Source: Varroa destructor (lineage: Eukaryota; Arthropoda; Arachnida; Mesostigmata; Varroidae). Taken from it: 64,000 bases of DNA. Shown here in pieces: positions 1 through 11,230 of the stretch (position 1 is its first letter; each line of letters opens with the position of its first letter). The notes below the pieces were generated by a model. That model was given only the letters and a program-made list of their open reading frames with translations. It ran no database searches and was not told the origin of the DNA. Location of the stretch: NCBI RefSeq assembly GCF_002443255.2, contig NW_019211456.1, forward strand, positions 24,731,061-24,795,060, written 5' to 3'. A program made the position numbers and the translations under genes.

Positions 1-1350
1 CGGCCCTATACATATATTAGGGACAGTTCGAATATTTATGATCCTATCAGCAATCTGGTTTTTTGGTCGTCGTAGCACATGGGAACAAGCCATTAGTGTA
101 AAGACGTGTTATGGTGAGAACTCGCGGATTGTCGCAGCGTGACTATGCCAATGGGGTATTCCTCTGCTAAACTACTATTCGATTACATTGCATGCGATGA
201 AATTCACTGGGTCAAAATGTGACGTCCTCTTTGACACAACAAAAAAAAAGGGTCCCACCACTTGTTACTCCGCATTGCATCAGTGCTTCAATGTTAGCCA
301 ATGTGCCATACTTACTCCGCCCTTTTGGGGATTGTAGGTGTCGTGTCAGCCGCTGCAGAATCTCGCTATTAGGTCTCTGCTGGGCCAGACAGCTTTTCCC
401 AAAGGCGAATTGACCGTCGATAGGTCATTATCATCAGTCACTATATAGCCAAAGATCTACCAGTTACATTTCTAGCTACCAAACAGCGATACTGAGGTTA
501 GGACGTCTGCACCATCACGAGAGAGATTAAATCTGCGTGAAACGATACCGGTGGGAAAATGGAACTTTTTACACTAAGACGCAGAAAAAATTACAGTAAT
601 TTCACAAATACTATGTATTTAGTAGAAAAACGCGAATGCAGAATGGGGTCGGCCAGGCAATGTTAGAGCGGAGTACCTGAGCATGGGGTGCGCCGTTAGA
701 AGCAACTACGCGATGCCTATAGTGCGATAAATAAGTAGGAAAGTCCGTGTTATGATAACGTATGGTTATAAGCCGTAAGACCTTTTTTGGCGACACTACG
801 AGGGCCCGATGTTGGAAATAGTAAACTTGGATAGCAAGACATAAAAAGGTACCTTCGACATGGACGTTAGGGAGGAAATTTATTGATGTTTCAAACTGAT
901 GATTGGGTGAAGAATCTTCTAAAGCTTCTTGGGACCGACCTCAGTGGTCTAGCAAGACCGTCAAGGGTATCGGGAGGGGCAAGCGTTGGCAAACTCATCG
1001 AAGTTGATTAGCAGGAGGTTAAATCCCGCCGAAACCGTTAATAATGATGAGAGCAATAATATCTGTAGTACTAACTATTAACTGTATTTCTATATTACCA
1101 AAAAATATTGCTATATGGAACGGATTAGCTAGAACGACATGTACCGCAGGAATCGTGCGGATGTCCGTGACCAGTAATAACAACCACAACAAAAACAGAG
1201 TAGAAGTAATTTTAGTTGTAGCACGAGTAAAGACGAAAATAAATAGGACTATGTAGAAAATAGGACGTCAACTGCGACTGTGTAAAGAATACGGCCGCTA
1301 AAATAATTACAGATGATGATAGTAACAGGAAAAAAATCGAGAAATCAGGT
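1..1350. other. Intergenic DNA without recognisable gene
   Basis: Only short ORFs with no motif. No splice-consistent exon chain, RNA gene or transposon end was seen. Confidence 0.6.
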
Positions 1351-1354
1351 TTAT

Positions 1355-1356
<2 letters not shown>

Positions 1357-1413
<57 letters not shown>

Positions 1414-1422
1414 TGTGTGTGT
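1357..1422. repeat. (GT)n microsatellite
   Basis: About 27 uninterrupted GT units, then GA and six more GT units. The antisense poly-His/Thr frame across it is an artefact of the repeat. Confidence 0.97.
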
Positions 1423-1806
1423 ATTTGTCGAGTGTCTGCGTTTGTCATTTGGTATATTGGTATTTAGTGCATTTTGAGAGGTTGAGACGGTGCCTTACTT
1501 GGAAAGTAGTCGCCAGAGCTAGATGCTCAAGCCTGCTGCTGTACAACCAACAATTACTAGAGCTCTCCTTTGATTATTATATACACATACGATACGGGAG
1601 AGTGACACGATGTTATTCAGATGATGACTGCTATTATTAAGATATTAGTTAGAAAAATACTAATTAACGACAGTGGTGCTAGTTATTGATACTGTATCAA
1701 TATACTGACAACGACGACGATGATTGATGACAATGAACGCCAAAGAGTTTTGTTCTTTAATTTACAAAATAACAACGATAATAAAAATACTAGTAACAAC
1801 ACTATA

Positions 1807-1906
1807 NNNNNNNNNNNNNNNNNNNNNNNNNNNNNNNNNNNNNNNNNNNNNNNNNNNNNNNNNNNNNNNNNNNNNNNNNNNNNNNNNNNNNNNNNNNNNN
1901 NNNNNN
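1807..1906. other. Assembly gap (100 N)
   Basis: Exactly 100 N, the usual placeholder for a gap of unknown size, in AT-rich simple sequence. Confidence 0.99.
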
Positions 1907-2159
1907 ATACATACTAAATTAATAAATAAGGAGAACAAGGATAACTATATGATATTATTAGTATAAACAGTAAGGAGACAGTGCACGAATGAGCTGAGCC
2001 CACGAAGGTTACAAACGAAGGGACACGCACGAACTATATACAACAGATGCGCGCGCGAAAACAAACGATATATAAACGTAGCAAACACAGAAACCTTTAC
2101 ACAGTACATTGTTACGATATATAATAACCCCAGACGCGTTATGTAATCTAAAATATAGA

Positions 2160-2190
2160 CTATATATATATATATATATATATATGTATA
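2160..2190. repeat. (TA)n microsatellite
   Basis: Nearly pure TA dinucleotides ending in TATGTATA. Confidence 0.9.
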
Positions 2191-3623
2191 ACGGCGATGC
2201 TATAGGTTGCGGCTAGGTTCGTTCGTTTATTGTAAAATAATGATACAAAAAAGACAGTCACGTGGGCAGCAGAACTGTAGCAGCCTGAATTGAGGAGTAG
2301 CTTTCGAATTGGACTGTTTGCATGACGAACGCAAGGCCCTCCAAAGATAGTTTTTCTATTCGCACAGGTGTTCGGAGGCACTTTTGGGGTGCCTCGGAGA
2401 ATTTCTCCACAGCTTTGCTATCTGCATCCCCCTGAGTAATGATAACAGTATTGATGCGGCGGGTAATAGCGGTCATAATAGAAAGGACGCAAGCAGGAGC
2501 AATATAGAGCGGAATATACACTTATATATATATATAGATGAATTTTACATATATATATAAGGTATAGAGAACTGCGAAACAAGGGACGATGATAAATATG
2601 ATTAGGATGCTGGATAAAAGGAGAAGGACAAGGCACGAGATATACTGACGAGACGAGTCGATGTATTCGAATTTATGATGTGAGTGCGTTCGCGCCGAAG
2701 TTGAAGCCGACATGCTGCATCAAGTCCGGCTGATGTAGCACCGGCAGTTATCTAAAAGATACACACAGAACCGATAAAAAACGTTTCAGGCCCTGCCCGT
2801 GCTTACAGACTGTTGCTCGATGATGAATCGTCTTTGTTTCCTAGATGCCTTATAGTTGATAGTTTAGTGTTGATTGAAAATCGGGTCATCCATCGACATC
2901 TCGCATTCTGTTTGGGAGCAGGCGTAGGAGACCCTTAGGAGTACAATACAGTCTAGCTGGCCATAGAGACAAGCAAGCAAGCAAACAAACAGATAGTTCA
3001 ACACAGATCCACTCGAACACGCATGACAGATAATGCAAATGAGATGCAGACAAATGGTTTATAACATTATCTAACATGCAATAGATTTTAGAGAAGTTTC
3101 GGCAATTGATTCATAGATACGGTCGTTAGAGATGAACGACAGTGCGCTATTTCAGGCCAATAAGGTTTATGTGGAATACTCAAAGACGCCAGTGCCACTT
3201 GTGGGGATCTCAGCACTTGGGATAAAAAAACAGCGGCGTCGAAAAGTTGCTGTGCATTTAGTTGCCATTTGTGTTTCCAGTCAGTAAGTTCATGCGCAAA
3301 TATATACGAAACAAACTAAAACAATAGGGAACATAACGACGAGATAGAGCAAAATGAAGGATGACATATGGACATTCGTGGATCTCAGGATTTCCGATTG
3401 CATTTATATTCAGCTTTGTTGTACGTAATTAGTTGTGTAGCTTTCTGTAGGATGTTTCACCGCGTAGGATAGCATCTGTAAGGGCCGTTGTCGCTACGTG
3501 TTTTGGCGCAGCGATATATCTTCATTTCAAGATGATGCATACAACTTGTTTACGTATGCTATTTTAAATGGCGCTCAGTAGCTCTGACTAAATAGATGTC
3601 ATGTCGAATCTATACTGCATTGG

Positions 3624-3638
3624 AATATATATGCATAT

Positions 3639-3711
<73 letters not shown>

Positions 3712-3746
3712 CACATATATATATATACATATACATATATATATAA
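3624..3746. repeat. Compound (AT)n/(ACAT)n microsatellite
   Basis: About 120 bases of AT units interrupted periodically by ACAT and GCAT. All Ile/Tyr-rich frames across it on both strands are repeat artefacts. Confidence 0.95.
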
Positions 3747-3886
3747 AGCAATGCACAAAACTCTTCGACGCCGTTTGGGTTGTATTTCTGGCTCTGCAGG
3801 AAGCGTCGATATGCTGAAGGTGGTATGAGAAAATGTTGAAAAAACTGACAAAAAATACACGATGGGAGTAAGGGGGACAGCGACAG

Positions 3887-3911
3887 ACAGAGAGAGAGAG
3901 AGCGAGCGAGC

Positions 3912-3943
<32 letters not shown>

Positions 3944-4027
3944 GCGAGAGCGAGAGAAAAAGAGAGAGCGAAAGCGCGCGAGAGAGCGAGCGAGAGAGAG
4001 CGGAGCGGAGCGAGCGAGAGAGATAGA
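3887..4027. repeat. (GA)n purine tract with GAGC/GCGA variants
   Basis: About 140 bases almost entirely purine on the plus strand, with GAGA blocks interspersed with GCGA. The Arg/Ser/Leu-rich frames here are artefacts. A mirror-like polypurine tract of this length can adopt triplex (H-DNA) structure. Confidence 0.95.
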
Positions 4028-4490
4028 AAAAAGCGGACACACAGATACATCTGCAGACCAGGATACTGATTATGTTATAATACCACTACTATTACTATGA
4101 ATACTATTGAAAATAACAACGAGAAAAGAAAAAGCAAAAGGTGAGAGGAAATTGGTTGTCGACGATGAGGCAAAGATGCAATGTTGCCGCAAATGAAATA
4201 CAAAAGATGAAATCTGCTTTCATGCCCGCCGGTTGTCCTTCGCTATGTTATTAAAGTGTTTTATCTATGTTTTTGTTGTACTTCTAAAATATTTGTTTCA
4301 CTTGTATTGAAATCATAGCACATAACGATATTATTATGAAATCTGTAATCCGCAATGAAATGAAGCTTAAAGGAAAAAGAATTACTACGTTAGGGTTAGG
4401 CTCAGAGATAGTTTCAGTCCCAGTCAATGGGAGACGGGTCAAATTATCCTTGGCAAGGAAATCGCTAAAAAAGCACACACTTTGTTACGA

Positions 4491-4504
4491 GTACACAGAC
4501 ACAG

Positions 4505-4560
<56 letters not shown>
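4491..4560. repeat. Compound (CA)n-(TA)n microsatellite
   Basis: Acacagac-type units turn into CA repeats and then about 20 TA units. Confidence 0.95.
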
Positions 4561-4729
4561 TTACGTACAATAAGCCATAGAGATATGTATAGTAAACTAC
4601 GCGGATTTGAATCGTAGAAAGGAATGTAAGACCTGCGTGATGGATAAAGTGGTGCATTTATTTTCAACGTTACATTGGCCTTTCGAATTTGGGGAAGTCG
4701 ATGACATAACTGTCAATTGTATTACTTTA

Positions 4730-5060
4730 ACATTATAATAATAATAATAATTATTATTTACGTATTTATCATTTTACTAAAGCTATACCTACATTCGTAA
4801 ATTACCTAAATATTGGAGCACGATATGACGAAACAAAATAATTATTATAATTATATTATATATTAACCAATGGATGACGAACGGTAATGAATGCCGTAGA
4901 GGCTTTTGGCACAAATTCATAATTGGAAATAGGAATATCCAATTTGTCAATAACATGTCAACCGATGAGGTGATGATCTCTGCCTGTAGTTTGGTTACTA
5001 TTGCTATTATAATTATTATTACTATAACATAATAATATGTTTAATAATAAATATATTTAA
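4730..5060. repeat. AT-rich (TAA)n/(TTA)n simple sequence
   Basis: Imperfect AATAAT and ATTATT runs recur at 4736-4760, 4840-4865 and 5005-5055. No gene seen. Confidence 0.6.
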
Positions 5061-5682
5061 TTAGAAAGTACAGAAGTGATGTGAAATAAGTTTTCATTGA
5101 AACTGAAAAATCGAATTACAATATACGATGACGCCGTGGACAGACCGTCGGGTAGATTATTTGTACATGCCATGATATGCAACTATGTAATTAGTGAAGA
5201 AAGAGTAAATAAAAAAATAAACCATCTATATTATATAGAGCTTTGCACGAGCCCCTTTATTACTCGACCGATTGCTATCGGTATATATCTGAACGGCTAA
5301 ATCTCTGATACGATACAATATTTTTACTACTACTACAGTATTCGAAATTCGGATTAACGCTTAAAATGGTTCAGACACGTTCGTCATGCTTCTGCAGACC
5401 TCCTTTCTAAAAAATCATTTTTCCTTCTCTACTGTTCTGGTATGTTAGAACTTAGTTCAATTGCCAAAGCTAGTTACAGCAACATACAGGGCATCATTAA
5501 TATGTAGCACTGCCTAGCCAAATGAACCAGCCAATGACAAAGAAAGCCATAGCATGTACAGGTGTACGCAGGTGTGGCATGGTTTGCATGCAGCAAGCAC
5601 GTCGATGTGCCGAGAAAGAGCACGCAGGATGAAGCCTTCTTTTTTTGCTGTTTATGCCTAAGTACGTTATTGATTTGATGAA

Positions 5683-5727
5683 GTTGATCATAGCGATGCA
5701 ACGTCTAGTTGCATCGATATGATCAAC
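5683..5727. repeat. 20-bp near-perfect inverted repeat (hairpin)
   Basis: Left arm 5683-5702 and right arm 5708-5727 pair at 19 of 20 positions around a 5-base loop. The arms begin GTTGATCATAGCG and end in GATCAAC. It is not inside any supported gene. Confidence 0.85.
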
Positions 5728-8700
5728 GGACTTGAAGGATTCCGAGGGTCGAGGTTATCGAAAAGAAGCAAACGTCAGAAAATAAACAATAAGCAAAACG
5801 TGCGTCATATAGAGATCACTTTCGTGTCGGATAACGGCGCGCACGCCTACTCTCATACGACTATTCTGCGTAATGAAACTGTTCATATTTTTCTATTTTT
5901 TTAACTACAGGAACTTCCTGAGGCTTCTCGTCTATGGCGTTCTGCTCTTACCCTTCAATTACGATTGCCTATATGGCAAAAAGCGATATAGAATACCAGA
6001 TTTTTAACATTTTCTTGAAGCGTTTCTGCTGGATAAACGCTGGCTAATGTTTTCTATTTATAACTATACCCGGTTATTATCGATGCTCTAATGTGGAAAT
6101 CATTACACTGTGGGTAAATTTAGTATATTCGAAAGCTCTTGATTATACAGATGAGGTCTCCTTTATCGGTATACAGTTAGGGTCAAAAATTTCCACTTAC
6201 CTTTCAGACGGATCAATACTTGACTTAATTAACAAAATGTTTTCGTCAACTTGTTAAACGCAGTTTAAGACGCTGCACAAAGTGGCTTTTTCAACAATCG
6301 GAACTACTTAAGTTATTGTCTAAATAGTTTTTTTTTTTTTTTTTTTAAGTAAAATGGCAGTACTAAAAACAACTGTTGTATACTTGGTGTCAAGCTGACA
6401 TATCAGTATTAACTTAGTCTCGTTTTTCGCATTATCAAAATAACCAGATATAACCCAGATAAGGAAATAGGCTCCAAATCCTTCTCACCTCATTTTGTTA
6501 TATCCATATATGGAACGTGCGCAGGATCAGTGTGCATCTAAGAATTGAAGTACATCTAAAAATTAGACCAATACTGTGTATATGAGCATTTTACGCCACT
6601 AAAGGTGTTTTTTAAATTAAGCAATATAGGGTGTTGTGCTGTGTTTCAGCGAGGCCGCATTCTATAAGTATGAATTTAAAAATGAGTTTAAACCATAAAC
6701 GTCTGTTATAATAGATAAAATTGATATTTGCTACAACTTTCCTGGCCTCGATGCCACACTGGTAAAGCGCCTTTTGCCCACATGAGCCTACTACGTACGA
6801 TCTCCCTTAGCAGCTTCAAATCGTCGAAGATCGTCTTGGACTCTTTGCTGCTATCGGTTTCTATTTTTCGTACGCGATCCTAGCCATGGCCTACATGGAG
6901 AATTTATTCCAGATACATAAGTCTCTCTTTACGTATAGCCTTGTTCTCCAGAACTATTTTGATCAAGTAAAGACATCCCTTGGATTAGAATTAAGTATAT
7001 ATTAATGTATTTGGGGAAAATTCTCGCACAATATAATCTTCCGGCAGGATCATAATCATCATGAGTTCAACCACTTTCCTTGCCTTCATAGTGGAACATA
7101 TGCCATTTTTTTACAGCCTTCCTTCCCTAGCCAAATTTAACAAAACACTGCCGTTATTTGACTGTCTCGTCCATCAGACAAAAAAAAATAAACTAATTTC
7201 AGACGTATGAACTTGTCCCTACCAATTAACGTCGTAGGTTAGCAAATCAGACGACCTTCGACCTATTCATATTGACTTGCTCATTCTTTGAGGATTGAAT
7301 TGCGTGCAGGTTAATCGCAGATCCCATCTACGTCGATGCACAGTGTGACCAAAGAGATGCAGCATTTCTGCCAGACGGCGATATTTATCTGCAGTAACTA
7401 ATAATTGAGCACGTCATTAGGTTCGAACCATCAGTGGTTTCTGAAACAGAAAAACAAGAACTTCATAGGGCATCTCGATGTACTCTCACTAAATCAACGG
7501 TAGACTCACCTCTGAATACTGATGACACGGTCACAACTAGCGTACTAGAAATTTAGCCAATAAGAAGTGTCGATAAAAATCGGTAAGTCACCAGATCACC
7601 CCATCATCAAGTAACGAATCTACTAGCAAGCCAAAAATCCTATCATGTTACACAATTTACCTCATCTGAAGTTTAGGTTCGACATATTCACACTCATAAC
7701 AAAAATACGCGTGATACCATAGGATGTTTTCGCATCGGTAGTCCAGAAAGTCACTTTACTTCGGGACGCATTCGGAAGCGCGAATGCGATGACAGGTAAT
7801 TTTTGCAAGGCATCGTCTGAGTCGAGAGTCAGAAATCGAGGATTCTGAAAGGGCGCTTCAAGAGACTTTTAGATAGACCGCTTGATAACGATGATGTAGC
7901 CATAATCTATGATGAGCGGCATAATACAAGAGATAGGAAAGCGTGTCCACGACAAAATGATTGAACTGCATATGGCGGCTGCTAAATGCAAACAGCAGGA
8001 CCTTGGTTCTGGTTCATATGTGGATACGAGTAAGTGACATTCTTGATGGTAGCATTCGAGTCCAGGAAACGAGGGGTGTTACAGAACTGCTCTTAGATCC
8101 AGAACAGAAAAACAGATTCTTTGTATCGGCTCGAGAGAAAATAACATTACCATTTGTTCCGATCTGTTGTATAACGCTCGAATGGAGATATCAAGCTCAA
8201 ATAATGCTTTTCCCGTTTCCGTTAAGCAGAACAATTTTACACTATAAGATCGATATCTACAGAAAGCTCTAGTCAGTTAATTTATTAATTAATAATTTTC
8301 CAATGGCCTTATTTCATTCCGATTAGAACATTCACTATTGAAGTTTAGTGTATCCAAATAATAGTGTTGTTGGTAAATACAAAAGTAAAGATGTCCACCA
8401 GCTACCTGTTTACTGAGAGAATTCACGAGCAAGGTACACGCCATATCGAGTTAGTGTGTCACAGACACCATTTAAAAGATTTTAGCTTATCAGTAAATTA
8501 TGCCCTTATCATCTGGAGGAGGTGATAATGGAGCTGCAACAACTAATATTCGACGGTCCTTTTGTCTCAGGCGATTTCGAACGCATTTCGTTTGGTACGA
8601 TCTCACGCCAGAGACCGCCGTCAGATAATCTGCGCGCTACCTGATAGAGAGAAAGCTGTTGTTCGAAATATTCGAAGAAGTTATTCACTTTAAAATCGAC

Positions 8701-10484
8701 TGACACATAAAGAACATGCTTCATCCATTAATGCCATTTACTTAATTAAATACTGACGTATTTTCGTTCGGTATAATGCCGCGTCAACTCATCTTCATAT
8801 ATTATACAAATTAGCAATTGTCCCAATGTGTCTATGAGAGCTAAAACTGTCCGCCATCTTAATGTTATCCTGCAGGCTTGGAATACTGTGAACCATATAT
8901 TTCGGAGGCCGCGCCTTTAACTCGATCTGGAATATAGCCATGTAGGATAATGATGCGCTTAAGAGATTTTCGACACGGTGCTTATCTGGGTGCAAGTCTG
9001 CGGGTTGAGTAATGAGCCTTATATATCGGGCTGAAATATTTGCTAGACGACTATTGAAAGGGCATTGGCACTAACGTCAACTAGAAATGACCAGCTCTAG
9101 CCTATAACATGAAATAATGATTACGTCACTATCTACTGAACTCGTTCTAGCCAGCTTTATCTCGATGTCTCACTACATATACTTGGCAGAAGCTGGTGGG
9201 CTTCGATTATCATCACAGGATGTACGAAGAAATTTCCATGTGTGTTTTAGCATTTACTAAAACAGCTAGATCTTATAGGAAAATATATGTATGTATATAC
9301 ATATGTTCCTCTTGAGCACAACTACCTTGATTCATTACAACTATGTTACAAAAAAAGAACACGCCACGATAATAGGAAAAAGAGCAAGAAATATGGCTAA
9401 GTGTATGTAAATGGCCCGTTAGTTCTTTTTGGCACATTGTATTAAGCTGTAGTGTGTTTATGTGATGTGGGGGCTAGACAAAACTATGTGCTTTTAAGAA
9501 GGTATATTTCTGGCATCACAATTATACTGTTCAGCCGTTAGTTTTGCAAATGTCAGTCCAATAGAGCTACGTGGGTGCTAGGGTCAGCCGTACCTTCCGC
9601 AATAGTTTAAACAGCAATCAATATTAGTTCAAATATCGTCTGCTTTGAAAAGATGTTTTGCGTTTCGGCACATAAAGTTAAAATTTTGAGTTACCTATAT
9701 CATTAACCGTTCACCTAATCCATCGCCAGTTGTCATATATATAGGTGGCACTAGGTGTGTTCCACGGGCATTGTGTAGGTAGCGGCTTGTTGCTGCTGCT
9801 GCTGCTGCTGCTCATCTACACTGAGGGTTGTTTCCCTGTAGTTTATGCCGTTCGTTTTGATATGGGCCAGGGCTCAGGAATATGAAAGCCGTGACCGTAA
9901 TCGTCTCCATTATGACTGTTAGGGTTTTGTCATCGCACTTTCAAAATGTTAATTATGGCATTGTACTGAGTAGCGTCTGCAACGGCTATACGTTTCTTTC
10001 GGTGACTAGCTACGCTACGTTCTCGAGAAACTAGTCTGGGGGCCACAAGATCTCATCCTACGCACGGCTTTTAACAATAAGTATTTGTTTGCCAGTGGAC
10101 CCATAATAGAAGAAAACGACTTCGAAAACGATGCATTTGTTGGAGGGGGCGTAGGCATATCTAGTCATATCGTAGCATTAGCTAAAAATAAAATATGCCC
10201 ATGTAATAGAAAGAAACATCTTGGCTCTTCTCGAATAACATCTAACAATTTCCTTGGCGTGACCGATACGCAACGGCTCTTCTCTTACGAATTTTTGCAG
10301 ATCTTAATTCTTATAACAACACGTCAATGGCACCGATAATAGGTCATAACGAACACGTCGGCCAGGTGGATGAAATGTCTTTTTGATTTGTATTGGACCG
10401 TATCCATATTTGACATTTTGAACTCCTCTACTTTTTCCGACGATTAACTAGCGCCGTCAACATTATACTCGCTTATGAATACAG
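5728..10484. other. Region without an assignable gene; scattered open fragments
   Basis: No gene could be assembled. Between about 6.73 and 9.0 kb the minus strand carries several short open stretches with fair acceptors, for example TCTCTCTATCAG before 8643 and GCGCCCTTTCAG before about 7848. Their phases do not chain, and stops interrupt neighbouring fragments. They may be chance ORFs, a decayed gene or exons of an unrecognised gene. Confidence 0.4.
9789..9812. repeat. (TGC)n trinucleotide repeat
   Basis: Eight consecutive TGC units, not within a supported coding region. Confidence 0.9.
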
Positions 10485-10486
10485 AT

Positions 10487-10861
10487 CTACGGTTTCGCGT
10501 GCGCGCTTTTCGTTGCTTGCTGGTGCGTGATCGTCTTGGTTGCCAGGCCGCCAAGGCGAAAATAGAACGAACGAAAACATTCTGGATAAGAAATCAGCGA
10601 ACGCATGTGCCTTTTCAATGCGCGCGCAACCTCATTCGTGGGGGTCAGCCGGCCGGGCTGACTGTAAGCGTCACTGGAAGTCGACAGATCGGGCGCCGTA
10701 AAACTAAGTGACATCTTATTCAGATCGTAGTATCTGGCACGGGTAGGGCAGACGTTCGATGATTCAGCATCGTTGGCGCCATCCACTGCCATCGCCGGAG
10801 CGATTAGCGTACGGTGCGTCTTCTGTTTTGTGGCGACTGCGACCCTTCTCGCCGACGCCAT
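10487..10861 (-). CDS. Hypothetical protein, 124 codons, in a CpG-rich island
   Basis: An ATG-initiated frame (context GGCACGATGG) runs to a stop with codons biased to purine in first position and G/C in third over its first half. The product is basic, with a Ser/Thr-rich middle and no domain, signal peptide or membrane segment that I recognise. It lies in a GC- and CpG-rich island of about 0.75 kb (10.48-11.23 kb) in otherwise AT-rich DNA, as expected for a promoter plus first exon. A weak donor (GAG/GTTGCG) within the frame could make it a spliced first exon. High GC alone also lengthens ORFs. Confidence 0.3.
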   Translation of the reverse strand: MASARRVAVATKQKTHRTLIAPAMAVDGANDAESSNVCPTRARYYDLNKMSLSFTAPDLSTSSDAYSQPGRLTPTNEVARALKRHMRSLISYPECFRSFYFRLGGLATKTITHQQATKSAHAKP

Positions 10862-11230
10862 CGTGCCCGCTAACGTCGTTGGAGAGGGAAATCAACGCAA
10901 GCATTTATTGACCCGGCGCCGTAAAGTGCCGTCCGCTCGTTGCTCCTGTTGACAATAGTTCATCCGCTCAACAATTGCGATAGCGTTTCGGTCGTTTCTG
11001 TATAGATGTTGACTGGACCGGCCGCAGAGGGGTTGTGTCCCAGTTCGTAGTGCGAGGTAGCACCCGGCGTTTGTTGGGCGATTGTTATTGGTGGCTGGAG
11101 TTCGAGTCTCAGTTTTCGGTGCTTTTGCTCGCGGTGCTCCGTGTTGTGTTAAAAGGAAATTATATCCCACTCGTTATACTGCTCGATTGCCGATCGTCTG
11201 TCCAGGCTCGAAAAGGTATTTAGTACAAAG
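10862..11230. promoter_or_regulatory. CpG-rich island flanking the 10.5-kb ORF
   Basis: GC-rich, CpG-dense sequence immediately upstream (minus-strand sense) of the 124-codon frame. Short ORFs occur on both strands, as expected in GC-rich non-coding DNA. There is no clear TATA element. Promoter function is an inference from composition and position. Confidence 0.25.

Noticed and set aside
1212..1448. Minus-strand frame with a long Thr/His repeat
   Set aside because: Direct translation of the GT microsatellite.
1720..1966. Frames running across the first gap
   Set aside because: The open frame exists only because N codons are not stops.
3588..4050. Several 140-150-codon frames rich in Arg/Ser/Leu and Ile/Tyr
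   Set aside because: They are translations of the AT and GA microsatellites in every frame; no non-repeat coding sequence.
4600..4620. GGATTTGAATCG resembling a tRNA T-loop
   Set aside because: No D-arm or acceptor stem around it.
7415..7440. GGTTCGAACC box-B-like palindrome
   Set aside because: No matching A box at the right distance on either strand and no tRNA fold.
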